From Burkholderiaceae bacterium (lineage in GTDB: Bacteria; Pseudomonadota; Gammaproteobacteria; Burkholderiales; Burkholderiaceae_C), in NCBI GenBank assembly GCA_024235955.1, contig JACKLJ010000004.1, positions 124,001 to 188,000 of the forward strand: DNA of 64,000 nt. The letters are read 5' to 3'. Positions 8,388 through 17,258 of the stretch are shown in pieces. A model generated the notes under the pieces. It saw only the letters and a list, made by a program, of their open reading frames with translations. It was not told where the DNA came from and ran no database searches. Position numbers and translations under genes: made by a program. The stretch's first letter is position 1. The number at the start of each line of letters is the position of its first letter.

Positions 8388-9213
8388 GCAGGATCGATTG
8401 CGGACCGAACAACATGGCTGTCAAGCCGCCGAGGGCCAGAAACGGGCCGAACGGAACGACACCGCCCTCGCGCAAAGCGCTCATGGCCTTCATGCCCAGA
8501 CCGACGACCGCGCCGATCACCGAGGCCATGAGGGCGATGGGTACGAGAGCCTGCCAGCCGAACCAGGCACCCAGCGCCGCGAACAGCTTGAAATCGCCAT
8601 AGCCCATGCCTTCCTTGCCGGTGGTGAGCTTGAACGCCCAGTACACCAGCCACAGGGACAGGTAGCCTGCGACAGCACCCCAGATGGCACTGTCGACCGG
8701 TACGGATGTCCAGCCCAACAGGGCGGCCAGGAGGCCGGACCAAAGCAATGGCAGCGTCAAATCATCTGGCAGCAGGGTCGTGTCCCAGTCGATCAAGGTC
8801 AATGCCACCAGGGTGGCGGCGAATCCGCACCATGCGGCGGCAGTCCAGGTCCAGCCCCAGCGCCACACGCAATACAGGAAAAGTGCACCCGTGGCGATTT
8901 CGACCAATGGGTAGCGTGGGCTGATACGCGTTTTGCAAGCAGAGCACTTGCCGCCGAGGAAAAGATAGCTCAGGACTGGAATATTTTCGTACCAGCGAAT
9001 CTGGTGTCCACACTGCTGGCAGCGCGACCGCGGCACCACGATGTTGAAGCGCTCCTGCTCCGGGGCCGGCTGGCCCGTGAACTCAGCGCATTCGGCAGCC
9101 CATTGACGCTCCATCATCTTAGGCAGCCGGTAGATCACCACATTGAGAAAGCTTCCGACCAGCAACCCGAACAGGCCGCCGACCGCAGCCTGAATCCAAA
9201 TTGCATCTGGCAT
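8371..9213 (-). CDS. pilD: prepilin peptidase / N-methyltransferase PilD
   Basis: 280 residues, polytopic. It cleaves leader peptides of type IV prepilins and T2SS pseudopilins and methylates the new N-terminal Phe. Visible features are a cytoplasmic zinc module with two CXXC pairs (CQQCGH near 65-70, CSACKT near 90), the aspartate motif LIDWDTTLLPDDLTLP (about 140-155) and the GYGDFKLF motif (GXGD-type active site) near 210. The ATG at 9213 overlaps the pilC stop (ATGA). It is the only prepilin peptidase in this window and so the likely processor of the GspG-K pseudopilins. Confidence 0.96.
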   Translation of the reverse strand: MPDAIWIQAAVGGLFGLLVGSFLNVVIYRLPKMMERQWAAECAEFTGQPAPEQERFNIVVPRSRCQQCGHQIRWYENIPVLSYLFLGGKCSACKTRISPRYPLVEIATGALFLYCVWRWGWTWTAAAWCGFAATLVALTLIDWDTTLLPDDLTLPLLWSGLLAALLGWTSVPVDSAIWGAVAGYLSLWLVYWAFKLTTGKEGMGYGDFKLFAALGAWFGWQALVPIALMASVIGAVVGLGMKAMSALREGGVVPFGPFLALGGLTAMLFGPQSILRVIGL

Positions 9214-10436
9214 CAAACCACCTGACCGAGCTTGAAGATGGGCAGGTACATGGACACCACGATGCCGCCGATGACGGTGCCCAGGATCACGATGATGATC
9301 GGCTCCATCAGGCTGGAGAGGCCGGCGACCATTTCGTCGACTTCGGCTTCGTAAAAATCAGCCGCTTTGCTAAGCATGTGGTCCAGAGCACCGGATTCTT
9401 CACCAATGGCCGTCATTTGCAGCACCATGCTGGGGAAGATGTTGGCATTGGTCATGGCAGCGGTCAGGCTGGTGCCCGTGGAAACCTCTTGCTGGATCCT
9501 GTCGGTCGCCATTTTGTAAACCGAGTTGCCAGCCGCCCCTCCGACCGAATCGAGGGCTTCAACCAACGGCACACCTGCGGCGAACATCGTCGCGAGCGTG
9601 CGCGTCCAGCGCGCAATCACAGACTTTTCCACAAGTTCACCGAAGATCGGGACTTTAAGCAACAAGCGATCCATGAACATCTGGACTTTTTCATTGCGCT
9701 TCCAAGCCTGCAGAAAGAAATAGATACCTGCGCCAAGCCCACCAAAAATAAGCCACCAGTACTTGACGAAGAACTCGCTCATGGCAATCACGAGCAGTGT
9801 CGGTGCTGGCAAGTCCGCCCCGAAGTTGCTGAAGACTTCCTTGAACGCAGGAATCACGAAGATCATGATGACCGCTACGACAACGAAGGCCACCACCAGC
9901 ACGGCGACCGGATACATGAGTGCCGACTTGATCTTCGACTTGATCGCCTCCGTCTTCTCCATGTAGGTGGCCAGGCGATCCAGCAGGTCTTCCAGGATAC
10001 CTGCAGCCTCGCCTGCCTCCACCAGATTGCAGTAGAGGCTGTTGAAATAGAGCGGATACTTACGGAACGCTGCGGAGAGCGAGGTGCCTGTTTCGACATC
10101 GGCCCGAATGTCGCCAAGCAATTTGGTGACGCTGGCATTGGGATTGCCCCGGCCCACGATGTCGAAGGCCTGCAACAGGGGCACGCCAGCCTTCATCATC
10201 GTGGCGAGCTGGCGGGTGAAGATGGCGATGTCCCGCGGTTTGATCTTCTTGCCAGACCGCGTCCGACGCTTCTTGATTTTGGTCGACAGGACTCCCTGAC
10301 GGCGCAGCATGGCCTGCACCTGATTTTCGCCGCCGGCACGCGTCTCGCCGCGAACGATCTTGCCGTTGCGGTCCTTGCCTTCCCATTCGAAGACGAATTC
10401 CTTGGCGGATTTGGCGGTGGCTGCTCTGGTGGCCAT
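9213..10436 (-). CDS. pilC: type IV pilus inner-membrane platform protein PilC
   Basis: 407 residues of the GspF/PilC family. Two homologous cytoplasmic domains are visible (TRQLATMMKAGVPLLQAFD near 75, WTRTLATMFAAGVPLVEALD near 275), each followed by membrane segments such as VAVLVVAFVVVAVIMIFVIP. PilC links the PilB/PilT motors to pilin assembly. The basic KKRRTRSGKK stretch and the genes on both sides (pilB, pilD) favour the pilus over the T2SS. Confidence 0.96.
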   Translation of the reverse strand: MATRAATAKSAKEFVFEWEGKDRNGKIVRGETRAGGENQVQAMLRRQGVLSTKIKKRRTRSGKKIKPRDIAIFTRQLATMMKAGVPLLQAFDIVGRGNPNASVTKLLGDIRADVETGTSLSAAFRKYPLYFNSLYCNLVEAGEAAGILEDLLDRLATYMEKTEAIKSKIKSALMYPVAVLVVAFVVVAVIMIFVIPAFKEVFSNFGADLPAPTLLVIAMSEFFVKYWWLIFGGLGAGIYFFLQAWKRNEKVQMFMDRLLLKVPIFGELVEKSVIARWTRTLATMFAAGVPLVEALDSVGGAAGNSVYKMATDRIQQEVSTGTSLTAAMTNANIFPSMVLQMTAIGEESGALDHMLSKAADFYEAEVDEMVAGLSSLMEPIIIVILGTVIGGIVVSMYLPIFKLGQVV

Positions 10437-10481
10437 TCAGTGCTCTTCCTCTTACATCGTTGGCGTGGTCTGGCTGCCTGC

Positions 10482-12224
10482 CTATTCGTTGGTCACGGCG
10501 AGCACCTCGTCCAGAGACGTGATGCCGAGCTGGACCTTGTGCAGCCCCGACATGCGCAGCGATCTCACGCCCTCGCTGCGCGCCTGCTCGGCGATCTCCA
10601 GAGCGCTGCCATCCCGAAGGATGATGCGCTGGAGTTCCTCGGTGATCGGCATGACTTCGTAGATGCCAACCCGGCCCTTATAGCCATTGTTGCAGGCCGG
10701 GCAACCGACAGGGCCGTAGGGCGTCCAGCTACCGTCGAGCTCAGCCTCATCAAAGCCGGCATCGATCAGGTTCTCGCGTGGAATGTCGACGGGCGCCTTG
10801 CACTTGGCGCACAGGCGTCGCCCAAGGCGTTGGGCCGTAATCAGGATGACGCTGGATGCGATGTTGAACGGCGCGATACCCATGTTGCGCATGCGTGTCA
10901 GCGTCGTTGGGGCGTCGTTGGTGTGCAACGTTGACAACACAAGGTGGCCGGTCTGGGCAGCCTTGATGGCGATGTCCGCAGTTTCCAGATCGCGGATCTC
11001 ACCCACCATGATGATGTCGGGATCCTGCCGCAGGAACGATTTCAGTGCGGCGGCAAACGTGAGTCCCGCCTTCTCGTTGACATTGACCTGGTTGACGCCT
11101 GGCAGGTTGATTTCCGAGGGGTCTTCCGCAGTGGAAATGTTGACCCCAGGCTTGTTCAGCAGGTTCAGGCAGGTGTAGAGAGACACCGTCTTACCCGATC
11201 CCGTCGGCCCCGTGACCAGAATCATGCCGTAAGGGCGCTCGATGGCCTTGAGCAGACGCTCCTTCTCGACGGGTTCGTAGCCAAGCGCGTCGATACCCAT
11301 CTTGGCGCTGCTTGGATCCAGGATACGGATCACGATCTTTTCGCCGAACAAGGTGGGCAGGGTGCTGACACGGAAGTCGATCACCCGGTCCGGCCCCATC
11401 TTGAGCTTCATGCGCCCGTCCTGGGGTACCCGCTTCTCGGAGATATCCAGGCGTGAAATCACCTTGATGCGCGATGCCAGCTTTTCCTTGATGGCCACTG
11501 GGGGGGACGCGATCTCCCGCAGTTCGCCGTCGATCCGGAACCGGACACGGTAGGTATGCTCGTAGGGTTCGAAATGCAGGTCCGATGCCCGCATGTTGAA
11601 GGCATCGACCAGCATCTTGTGGAGGAACTTGACGACTGGTGCGTCTTCGACTTCCGCCGTACCCTTGTCGGCCTCGTCCTCTGATGGTGTGGCAGCAGCG
11701 AGCGACGCTTCATCGAACTCGAAATCCTGGCCAACGATGTTGTCCATCGTTTCCGACGCGGACTTGGTATGGGCTTCGATCAGGGTGCTGAGCTTGTCGA
11801 ATTCGGCGATGACCCATTCGACGCCCATCTGGGTCGCGAACTTGATCTTGTCGGCGGCTTCGTGGTCGGAAGGGTCGGCCGTGGCGACGATGATCCGGTT
11901 GTTTCGCTTGGCCAGGGCCAGAACCCGATAGGTCTGACACAGCTTGGCGTCCAGCAGATCCTTGGGCAGTTTCTGGGCATCGAGCGCGGCGGCATCCAAC
12001 AGCGGTGCCGCGAAAGCGGCGGACAGCGTATGGGCGAGATCCGATGCTGAAACGGCCCCGGAGCCGGTCAATTCGACGACGAAGCTCTTGTTATTGGCCT
12101 TGGCGCGCTTGTAGATGTCCTCGGCTGCACCCTGCGTGAGCTTGCCGGCCAACACCAAGGCTCGCGCCATGCCAGGCAGCGCAGCGGCAAAAACGTCCTT
12201 GAGCGAGGAATCGGAAACGGCCAT
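10482..12224 (-). CDS. pilB: type IV pilus assembly ATPase PilB
   Basis: 580 residues from the ATG at 12224, which begins MAVSDSSLKDVF; an in-frame upstream extension has no family similarity. It powers pilus extension. An N-terminal MshEN/GspE_N domain is followed by the secretion ATPase core: P-loop GPTGSGKT, Asp box, Walker B-like IIMVGEIRD, His box, and a tetracysteine zinc site (CAKCKAPVD and CPACNNGYKGR). The gene starts the pilB-pilC-pilD-coaE-zapD-yacG run. pilA is not in the window. Confidence 0.97.
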   Translation of the reverse strand: MAVSDSSLKDVFAAALPGMARALVLAGKLTQGAAEDIYKRAKANNKSFVVELTGSGAVSASDLAHTLSAAFAAPLLDAAALDAQKLPKDLLDAKLCQTYRVLALAKRNNRIIVATADPSDHEAADKIKFATQMGVEWVIAEFDKLSTLIEAHTKSASETMDNIVGQDFEFDEASLAAATPSEDEADKGTAEVEDAPVVKFLHKMLVDAFNMRASDLHFEPYEHTYRVRFRIDGELREIASPPVAIKEKLASRIKVISRLDISEKRVPQDGRMKLKMGPDRVIDFRVSTLPTLFGEKIVIRILDPSSAKMGIDALGYEPVEKERLLKAIERPYGMILVTGPTGSGKTVSLYTCLNLLNKPGVNISTAEDPSEINLPGVNQVNVNEKAGLTFAAALKSFLRQDPDIIMVGEIRDLETADIAIKAAQTGHLVLSTLHTNDAPTTLTRMRNMGIAPFNIASSVILITAQRLGRRLCAKCKAPVDIPRENLIDAGFDEAELDGSWTPYGPVGCPACNNGYKGRVGIYEVMPITEELQRIILRDGSALEIAEQARSEGVRSLRMSGLHKVQLGITSLDEVLAVTNE

Positions 12225-12421
12225 GAGTAAGCAGAAACTGTCAAACGGGCAACAGTAGCTGCTGATGATCGCCGATCGGGTTGGGCGTGTAAACGCTGGT
12301 AAGGCCCTGACTGTGTACCAATTGACACAATGGGCCGAAATCCGCGGTGATTCGTGGACAACTGCCGCCCCGGGCAGCATGGCGTGCCGGGCTGTGATTC
12401 AAACCATGGGCAAGGTGCCAA

Positions 12422-12498
12422 TGGTCGGGGTGAGAGGATTCGAACCTCCGGCCTCTACGTCCCGAACGTAGCGCTCTACCAGGCTAAGCTACACCCCG
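12422..12498 (-). tRNA. tRNA-Pro (anticodon CGG)
   Basis: A 77 nt cloverleaf read on the minus strand with encoded CCA. The acceptor stem is CGGGGTG/CACCCCG, the anticodon stem-loop is CTACG-TTCGGGA-CGTAG (anticodon CGG, reads CCG) and the T arm contains GGTTCGAATCC. It stands alone between pilB and ispB. Confidence 0.97.
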
Positions 12499-12524
12499 AA
12501 TGAAAAGCGCCCCAGACCGTTCGG

Positions 12525-13508
12525 TCAAGAGCGCCTTTGCAGCAATTGAGCCGCCAATTCTATCAAACTGGCGGCGTAGTTGTTTTGTGGCAGTTGCGCG
12601 GCCGCTGCAATGGCGCGTTCCGCCTGCTGTGCAGCCAGCGCGCGGGTGCCGTCCAGCGCGCCGGTTCGTTGCACGATCTGGCCGATCTGCGACAAATGTT
12701 CGGTATCGCCCTGCTCGATCGCGCCGCGCACCAGACTGGATTCTTCCGGCGTGCCGCGTTGCATCGCGAGAATCAAGGGCAAGGTGGCTTTGCCTTCACG
12801 CAGATCGTCGCCCAGGTTCTTGCCCATCTCCGCGGGGTCGCCTGCGTAGTCGAGCACATCGTCGATGACCTGAAAGGCCGTGCCCAACGACTGGCCATAG
12901 TCGGCGCATGCTTCTTCCACGGGCTCCGGCGCGCCTGCCAGCACCGCGCCGAGACGGGCGCTGGCCTCGAACAACTTGGCCGTCTTGGAGCGGATCACGC
13001 GCAGATACCCTTCTTCGTCCAGCGAGGCATCGTGCATGTTCATCAGTTGCAGCACCTCGCCCTCGGCGATGACGTTGGTGGCATCGGCCAGGATCTGCAT
13101 GATCCGCATGTCTCCGGCGTCCACCATCATCTGGAACGCCCGGGAATAGAGGAAATCGCCCACCAGCACGCTGGCCGGGTTGCCGAAGACCTCGTTGGCC
13201 GTGCTGCGGCCCCGGCGCAGGGTGGATTCGTCCACTACGTCGTCGTGCAGCAGGGTGGCGGTGTGGATGAATTCCACCACAGCGGCCAGATTGAACCGCT
13301 GCTCGCTCCGGCACCCCAGCGCGCCGGCCGTGAGCAGCAGCAGCACGGGGCGCAAGCGCTTGCCGCCGGCAGAGATGATGTAACGCGCCACCTGTCCGAC
13401 CAGCGGCACCCCCGAATCGAGGCGCATGGCGATGGTGGCGTCGACCTTGCGCATGTCGTCGGCGACGAGCGACAAGGCGGAACTGGCGGGTGCGGCGGGC
13501 GTGGCCAA
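12525..13508 (-). CDS. ispB: polyprenyl (octaprenyl) diphosphate synthase IspB
   Basis: 327 residues, a trans-isoprenyl diphosphate synthase making the ubiquinone side chain. The first aspartate-rich motif LLHDDVVDES is at about 87-95, GGKRLRP at about 48-54, and the second aspartate motif VIDDVLDYAGD lies near 215. The first possible start is TTG at 13508; ATG codons lie further in, so the exact start is uncertain. It is divergent from rplU, the usual beta/gammaproteobacterial arrangement. Chain length cannot be set from sequence alone. Confidence 0.92.
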   Translation of the reverse strand: MATPAAPASSALSLVADDMRKVDATIAMRLDSGVPLVGQVARYIISAGGKRLRPVLLLLTAGALGCRSEQRFNLAAVVEFIHTATLLHDDVVDESTLRRGRSTANEVFGNPASVLVGDFLYSRAFQMMVDAGDMRIMQILADATNVIAEGEVLQLMNMHDASLDEEGYLRVIRSKTAKLFEASARLGAVLAGAPEPVEEACADYGQSLGTAFQVIDDVLDYAGDPAEMGKNLGDDLREGKATLPLILAMQRGTPEESSLVRGAIEQGDTEHLSQIGQIVQRTGALDGTRALAAQQAERAIAAAAQLPQNNYAASLIELAAQLLQRRS

Positions 13509-13627
13509 GGAACTGGGCGTACAAAAGCCGGCACGGGCCGGCGGTCAACGGCTGGGCATGCAGCCCGGCAAAACGAAGGAATTATAGGCAGGAGCCGCTT
13601 CCCGGCAGGGTGCCGGCACCCCCTGAC

Positions 13628-13656
13628 TTGCGGCCCTGGCTGGCAAAGGGTAAAAT
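13628..13656 (+). promoter_or_regulatory. sigma-70-type promoter of rplU-rpmA
   Basis: TTGCGG (13628-13633) and TAAAAT (13651-13656) are separated by exactly 17 bp, upstream of the ribosomal protein genes. The predicted start near 13663 would leave a leader of about 58 nt before the rplU ATG. Confidence 0.7.
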
Positions 13657-13720
13657 ACGCAGTTCCCTTGGGAGGGGTTCCCATGGGCTTTGCAACCAAC
13701 GCAAAATTTTAGAGGTTCGT

Positions 13721-14050
13721 ATGTACGCGGTCATAAAAACCGGTGGCAAGCAATATCGCGTGGCTGCCGGCGAGAAGATCAAAGTAGAACAGATTGCTGC
13801 GGACGTCGGCCAGGAAATCACGATTGATCAGGTGCTCGCTGTCGGCAACGGCAGTGATCTGACGGTCGGCGCTCCCCTGGTGGCGGGTGCCAGCGTGACG
13901 GCCAAGGTCGTCTCGCACGGCAAGCACGACAAGGTGCGCATCTTCAAGATGCGTCGCCGCAAGCACTACCAGAAGCGCCAGGGCCATCGCCAGGGCTACA
14001 CGGAAATCGAGATTGGTGCCATCACCGGCGCCAAGGGCTCCAAGGAGTAA
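13721..14050 (+). CDS. rplU: 50S ribosomal protein L21
   Basis: 109 residues starting MYAVIKTGGKQYRVAAGEKI, the standard L21 N-terminus, with the basic RNA-binding stretch FKMRRRKHYQKRQGHRQGYT near 75-95. The ATG at 13721 is preceded by AGAGG. It is the first gene of the rplU-rpmA pair, 6 bp before rpmA. Confidence 0.98.
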   Translation: MYAVIKTGGKQYRVAAGEKIKVEQIAADVGQEITIDQVLAVGNGSDLTVGAPLVAGASVTAKVVSHGKHDKVRIFKMRRRKHYQKRQGHRQGYTEIEIGAITGAKGSKE

Positions 14051-14056
14051 TCGACC

Positions 14057-14317
14057 ATGGCACAGAAAAAAGGCGGCGGTTCCACGCGGAACGGCCGCGA
14101 TTCCAAGCCCAAGATGCTGGGCGTGAAGGTCTACGGCGGCCAGCAGGTCAGCGCCGGCTCGATCATCGTGCGTCAGCGCGGCACGCGCTTCCACGCCGGC
14201 CCGAACGTGGGCGTCGGCAAGGATCACACGCTGTTCGCGCTGGTGGACGGCGAAGTGGGCTTCGTCACCAAGGGTGCCCTGAACAAGCACACGGTGACGG
14301 TGAAGGCCGCTGCCTGA
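14057..14317 (+). CDS. rpmA: 50S ribosomal protein L27
   Basis: 86 residues. The N-terminus MAQKKGGGSTRNGRDSK reaches the peptidyl-transferase centre in the assembled ribosome. GSIIVRQRGTRFHAGPNVG is the conserved core. No Firmicutes-type cleavable N-terminal extension is present. The gene follows rplU directly and precedes a terminator and obgE. Confidence 0.98.
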   Translation: MAQKKGGGSTRNGRDSKPKMLGVKVYGGQQVSAGSIIVRQRGTRFHAGPNVGVGKDHTLFALVDGEVGFVTKGALNKHTVTVKAAA

Positions 14318-14340
14318 CCATCAGGCCAGCCTGATGCACG

Positions 14341-14367
14341 AGGCCCCGCTTGCGGGGCTTTGTTTTT
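14341..14367 (+). terminator. intrinsic terminator after rplU-rpmA
   Basis: A stem of GCCCC/GGGGC (extendable inward through GC pairs) is followed by TTTGTTTTT. It ends only about 28 bp before the obgE ATG, so obgE would rely on read-through or on a promoter overlapping this region. Confidence 0.75.
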
Positions 14368-14394
14368 GGCGCGCTGGCCAACCCGGAGCCGATC

Positions 14395-15462
14395 ATGAAG
14401 TTCGTGGACGAAGCCTACATCGACGTGGCCGCGGGCGACGGCGGCAACGGCTGCGCGTCGTTTCGGCACGAGAAGTACAAGGAGTTCGGCGGCCCGGACG
14501 GCGGCGACGGCGGCCGCGGCGGCCATGTGTACGCCGTGGCGGATCCCAATCTGAACACGCTGGTCGACTACCGCTTCGCGCGCCGCCATGAAGCCAAGCG
14601 CGGCCAGCACGGCATGGGCTCGGACATGTTCGGCGCCGCCGGGGACGACATCACGCTGAAGATGCCCGTCGGCACCGTGATCACCGATGCCGAAACCGGC
14701 GATGTGCTGTACGAACTGCTGGAGCCGGGCGAGAAGATCGTCATCGCCAAGGGCGGCGACGGCGGCTTTGGCAACCTGCGCTTCAAGAGCTCCATCAACC
14801 GGGCGCCGCGCCAGAAGACGCCCGGCTGGCCGGGCGAGCGCAAGAACCTCAAGCTGGAACTGAAGCTGCTGGCCGACGTGGGCCTGCTGGGCATGCCCAA
14901 CGCGGGCAAGTCCACCTTCATCGCCGCCGTGTCCAATGCGCGGCCCAAGATTGCCGACTACCCGTTCACCACGCTGCATCCCAACCTGGGCGTGGTGCGC
15001 GCTGGGCCGGAGCAGAGCTTCGTGGTGGCCGACATCCCGGGGCTGATCGAAGGCGCCTCGGAAGGCGCGGGCCTGGGGCACCAGTTCCTGCGTCACCTGC
15101 AGCGCACGCGCCTGCTGCTGCATCTGGTGGACATGGCACCGTTCGACGAGGGCGTGGACCCGGTCGTGCAGGCCAGGGCCATCGTTGCCGAACTCAAGAA
15201 ATACGACCTGGCGCTGTACGAGAAGCCGCGCTGGCTGGTGCTCAACAAGATGGACATGGTGCCCGCCGAGGAGCGCGAGGCGCGGGTCAAGGACTTCGTC
15301 AGGCGCCTGCGCTGGAAGGGCCCGGTGTTCCAGATCTCGGCCCTCACGCGTGAAGGCTGCGAGCCCCTGATCCACGCCATCTACCAGCACGTGCGGCGCC
15401 AGCAGGAAGCCGAGGCGCCGCCGGCCGAGCAGGATCCGCGCTTCGCCGACGACCAGAAATAG
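14395..15462 (+). CDS. obgE: Obg family GTPase ObgE/CgtA
   Basis: 355 residues. The glycine-rich Obg fold occupies about 1-158 (GDGGNGCASFRHEK, GGPDGGDGGRGG). The GTPase domain has the P-loop GMPNAGKS at about 166-173, DIPGLIEGA (G3) and NKMD (G4). ObgE is an essential 50S-associated GTPase tied to ribosome assembly and the stringent response. The ATG at 14395 gives the family N-terminus MKFVDEA; the frame opens earlier but that stretch overlaps the terminator. Confidence 0.97.
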   Translation: MKFVDEAYIDVAAGDGGNGCASFRHEKYKEFGGPDGGDGGRGGHVYAVADPNLNTLVDYRFARRHEAKRGQHGMGSDMFGAAGDDITLKMPVGTVITDAETGDVLYELLEPGEKIVIAKGGDGGFGNLRFKSSINRAPRQKTPGWPGERKNLKLELKLLADVGLLGMPNAGKSTFIAAVSNARPKIADYPFTTLHPNLGVVRAGPEQSFVVADIPGLIEGASEGAGLGHQFLRHLQRTRLLLHLVDMAPFDEGVDPVVQARAIVAELKKYDLALYEKPRWLVLNKMDMVPAEEREARVKDFVRRLRWKGPVFQISALTREGCEPLIHAIYQHVRRQQEAEAPPAEQDPRFADDQK

Positions 15463-15516
15463 CTCACTAATTCATAGCTGCCTGCGCCCGCTGCGCAAGG
15501 GCTAGAGGCCAAAATG
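15463..15516 (+). repeat. dispersed TAGCTG repeat, copy 3
   Basis: AATTCATAGCTG followed by CCTGCGCCCG and AAGGGCTAGAGGCCAAAATG. The final AAAATG contains the proB start codon. Confidence 0.88.
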
Positions 15517-16674
15517 ATCAAGAAAAAGGAGTTCGACCCATTGCTGGACGCGCGCCGCATCGTGGTCAAGGTGGGCTCCAGCCTGGTGACCAACGAGGGG
15601 CGCGGGCTGGACGAGGCGGCCATCGGCGAATGGTGCCGGCAGCTCGCGCTGCTGGCCCGCGGCGATGCAGCGCAGGGCCTGCAGGGCGAGCGGGAGGTCA
15701 TCATGGTCTCCAGCGGCGCCATCGCCGAAGGCATGAAGCGCCTGGGCTGGGCGCGGCGCCCGATCGAGGTCAACGAACTCCAGGCCGCCGCCGCCGTTGG
15801 CCAGATGGGCCTGGCCCACATGTACGAGACCAAGCTGCGCGAACAGGGCCTGCGCAGCGCCCAGGTGCTGCTCACGCACGCCGACCTCTCTAACCGCGAG
15901 CGCTACCTGAACGCGCGCTCCACGTTGATGACGCTGCTGCAGCACGGCGTGGTGCCGGTCATCAACGAGAACGACACCGTGGTCAACGACGAGATCAAGG
16001 TGGGCGACAACGACACCCTGGGTGCGCTGGTGGCCAACCTGGTGGAAGCCGACCTGCTGGTCATCCTGACCGACCAGAAAGGCCTGTACGACGCCGACCC
16101 CCGCCAGAACCCGGCCGCGCAGTTCGTGCACGAGGCACGCGCGGGTGATCCGGCGCTCGAGCTGATGGCCGGCGGTGCCGGCAGCGCCATCGGCAAGGGC
16201 GGCATGCTGACCAAGATCGTGGCCGCGCGCCGGGCCGCGGGCTCCGGCGCTTCCACCGTGATTGCCTGGGGGCGCGAATCCGACGTGCTGCTGCGCCTGG
16301 CCGCCGGCGAGCGCATCGGCACGCTGCTGGTGGCTCCCAACGCCAAGATGCAGGCGCGCAAACAGTGGATCGCCGACCACCTGCAGCTGCGCGGCGCGCT
16401 GAGCGTGGACGAGGGCGCGGCAGCCAAGCTGCGGGCCGAAGGCAAGAGCCTGCTGCCGATCGGCATGACGGCGGTGCAGGGCGTGTTTTCGCGCGGGGAC
16501 GTGGTGGCCATCCGCGACATCACCGGCGCCGAGATCGCGCGCGGCCTGGCCAATTACTCGAGCGCCGAGGCGCGGCTGCTGTGCCGCAAGCCTTCCACCG
16601 AGATCGCGGCGCTGCTGGGTTACACGGCCGAGCCCGAGATGGTGCACCGCGACAACATGGTGCTCACGCGCTGA
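15514..16674 (+). CDS. proB: glutamate 5-kinase ProB
   Basis: 386 residues. It phosphorylates glutamate, the first step of proline synthesis. The amino-acid-kinase domain (about 1-270) shows RIVVKVGSSLVTNEG, the VSSGAIAEGMKRLGW box, NENDTV and GDNDTLGALVAN. A C-terminal PUA domain follows (LSVDEGAAAKLRAEGKSLLP onward). The initiating ATG comes from the end of a dispersed repeat. obgE-proB adjacency is common in betaproteobacteria. Confidence 0.97.
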   Translation: MIKKKEFDPLLDARRIVVKVGSSLVTNEGRGLDEAAIGEWCRQLALLARGDAAQGLQGEREVIMVSSGAIAEGMKRLGWARRPIEVNELQAAAAVGQMGLAHMYETKLREQGLRSAQVLLTHADLSNRERYLNARSTLMTLLQHGVVPVINENDTVVNDEIKVGDNDTLGALVANLVEADLLVILTDQKGLYDADPRQNPAAQFVHEARAGDPALELMAGGAGSAIGKGGMLTKIVAARRAAGSGASTVIAWGRESDVLLRLAAGERIGTLLVAPNAKMQARKQWIADHLQLRGALSVDEGAAAKLRAEGKSLLPIGMTAVQGVFSRGDVVAIRDITGAEIARGLANYSSAEARLLCRKPSTEIAALLGYTAEPEMVHRDNMVLTR

Positions 16675-16700
16675 GCGTTTTCAGCGAAGCGCCCGGGCGC

Positions 16701-17258
16701 TCAGTCGTCGTACAGCGTGCCCTTGGGCGACTTCAATGTGCGCACGATGTCCCGCGCCGAGCCGTTGATGGCGGTGCCGTAGCAGATGCCGTCACGGGCC
16801 AGCTGGTAGGGGTGCGGGTAGCTGGTCTGCCCGCGCATCGTCTGCCAGGCGTCGTCGGTCACCTCGGTCCAGGGCTGGCCGATCACCTGCCGGGCGTAGA
16901 CGCGATACTCGCCGGTCGCGCAGCGGATGCCTTCGTACATGGCGTTCGTGGCGCCGGGGCCGCGCGCCACCGCCACGTAGCGCACGATGCCCGTTTCCTT
17001 GTTGATCTGGATGGTTTCCGGCGCGATGCCGATCTTCACCGCGCGACTGGCTGCGCGTGGCAGCTCGACGTTGATCAGGTGATCCAGGCTGTAAGCGGGC
17101 GGTGGCGGCACCGCGTCTTCCTTCCAGTCGGCGCGTTCCAGGGCGGCATTGCCAAAGAAGGCCTCCTGGGCCAGTGCGGGCAGGCCGGCGAGCAATGGGG
17201 CACACACCAACCACGCCGCAAGCCGGACGCGGCGCATGGGGCTGACCATGTGCTTCAT
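16701..17258 (-). CDS. CNP1-like family secreted protein
   Basis: 185 residues with a Sec signal peptide (hydrophobic AAWLVCAPLLAGLPALAQ, cleavage after ALA or AQ). The mature part, with SRAVKIGIAPETIQI, GIVRYVAVARGPGA and YEGIRCATGEYRVYA, matches the CNP1-like family of betaproteobacterial periplasmic proteins. Its function is unknown. The start overlaps the rppH stop as ATGA, so it is cotranscribed with rppH; a later in-frame ATG (MRRVRLAAW) is also possible. Confidence 0.78.
   Translation of the reverse strand: MKHMVSPMRRVRLAAWLVCAPLLAGLPALAQEAFFGNAALERADWKEDAVPPPPAYSLDHLINVELPRAASRAVKIGIAPETIQINKETGIVRYVAVARGPGATNAMYEGIRCATGEYRVYARQVIGQPWTEVTDDAWQTMRGQTSYPHPYQLARDGICYGTAINGSARDIVRTLKSPKGTLYDD

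Noticed and set aside
12225..12421. Sigma-54 promoter (TTGGCAC...TTGC) upstream of pilB
   Set aside because: TGGCAC and TTGC are separated by 1 bp where 5 are required, and they lie about 190 bp from the gene next to the tRNA.
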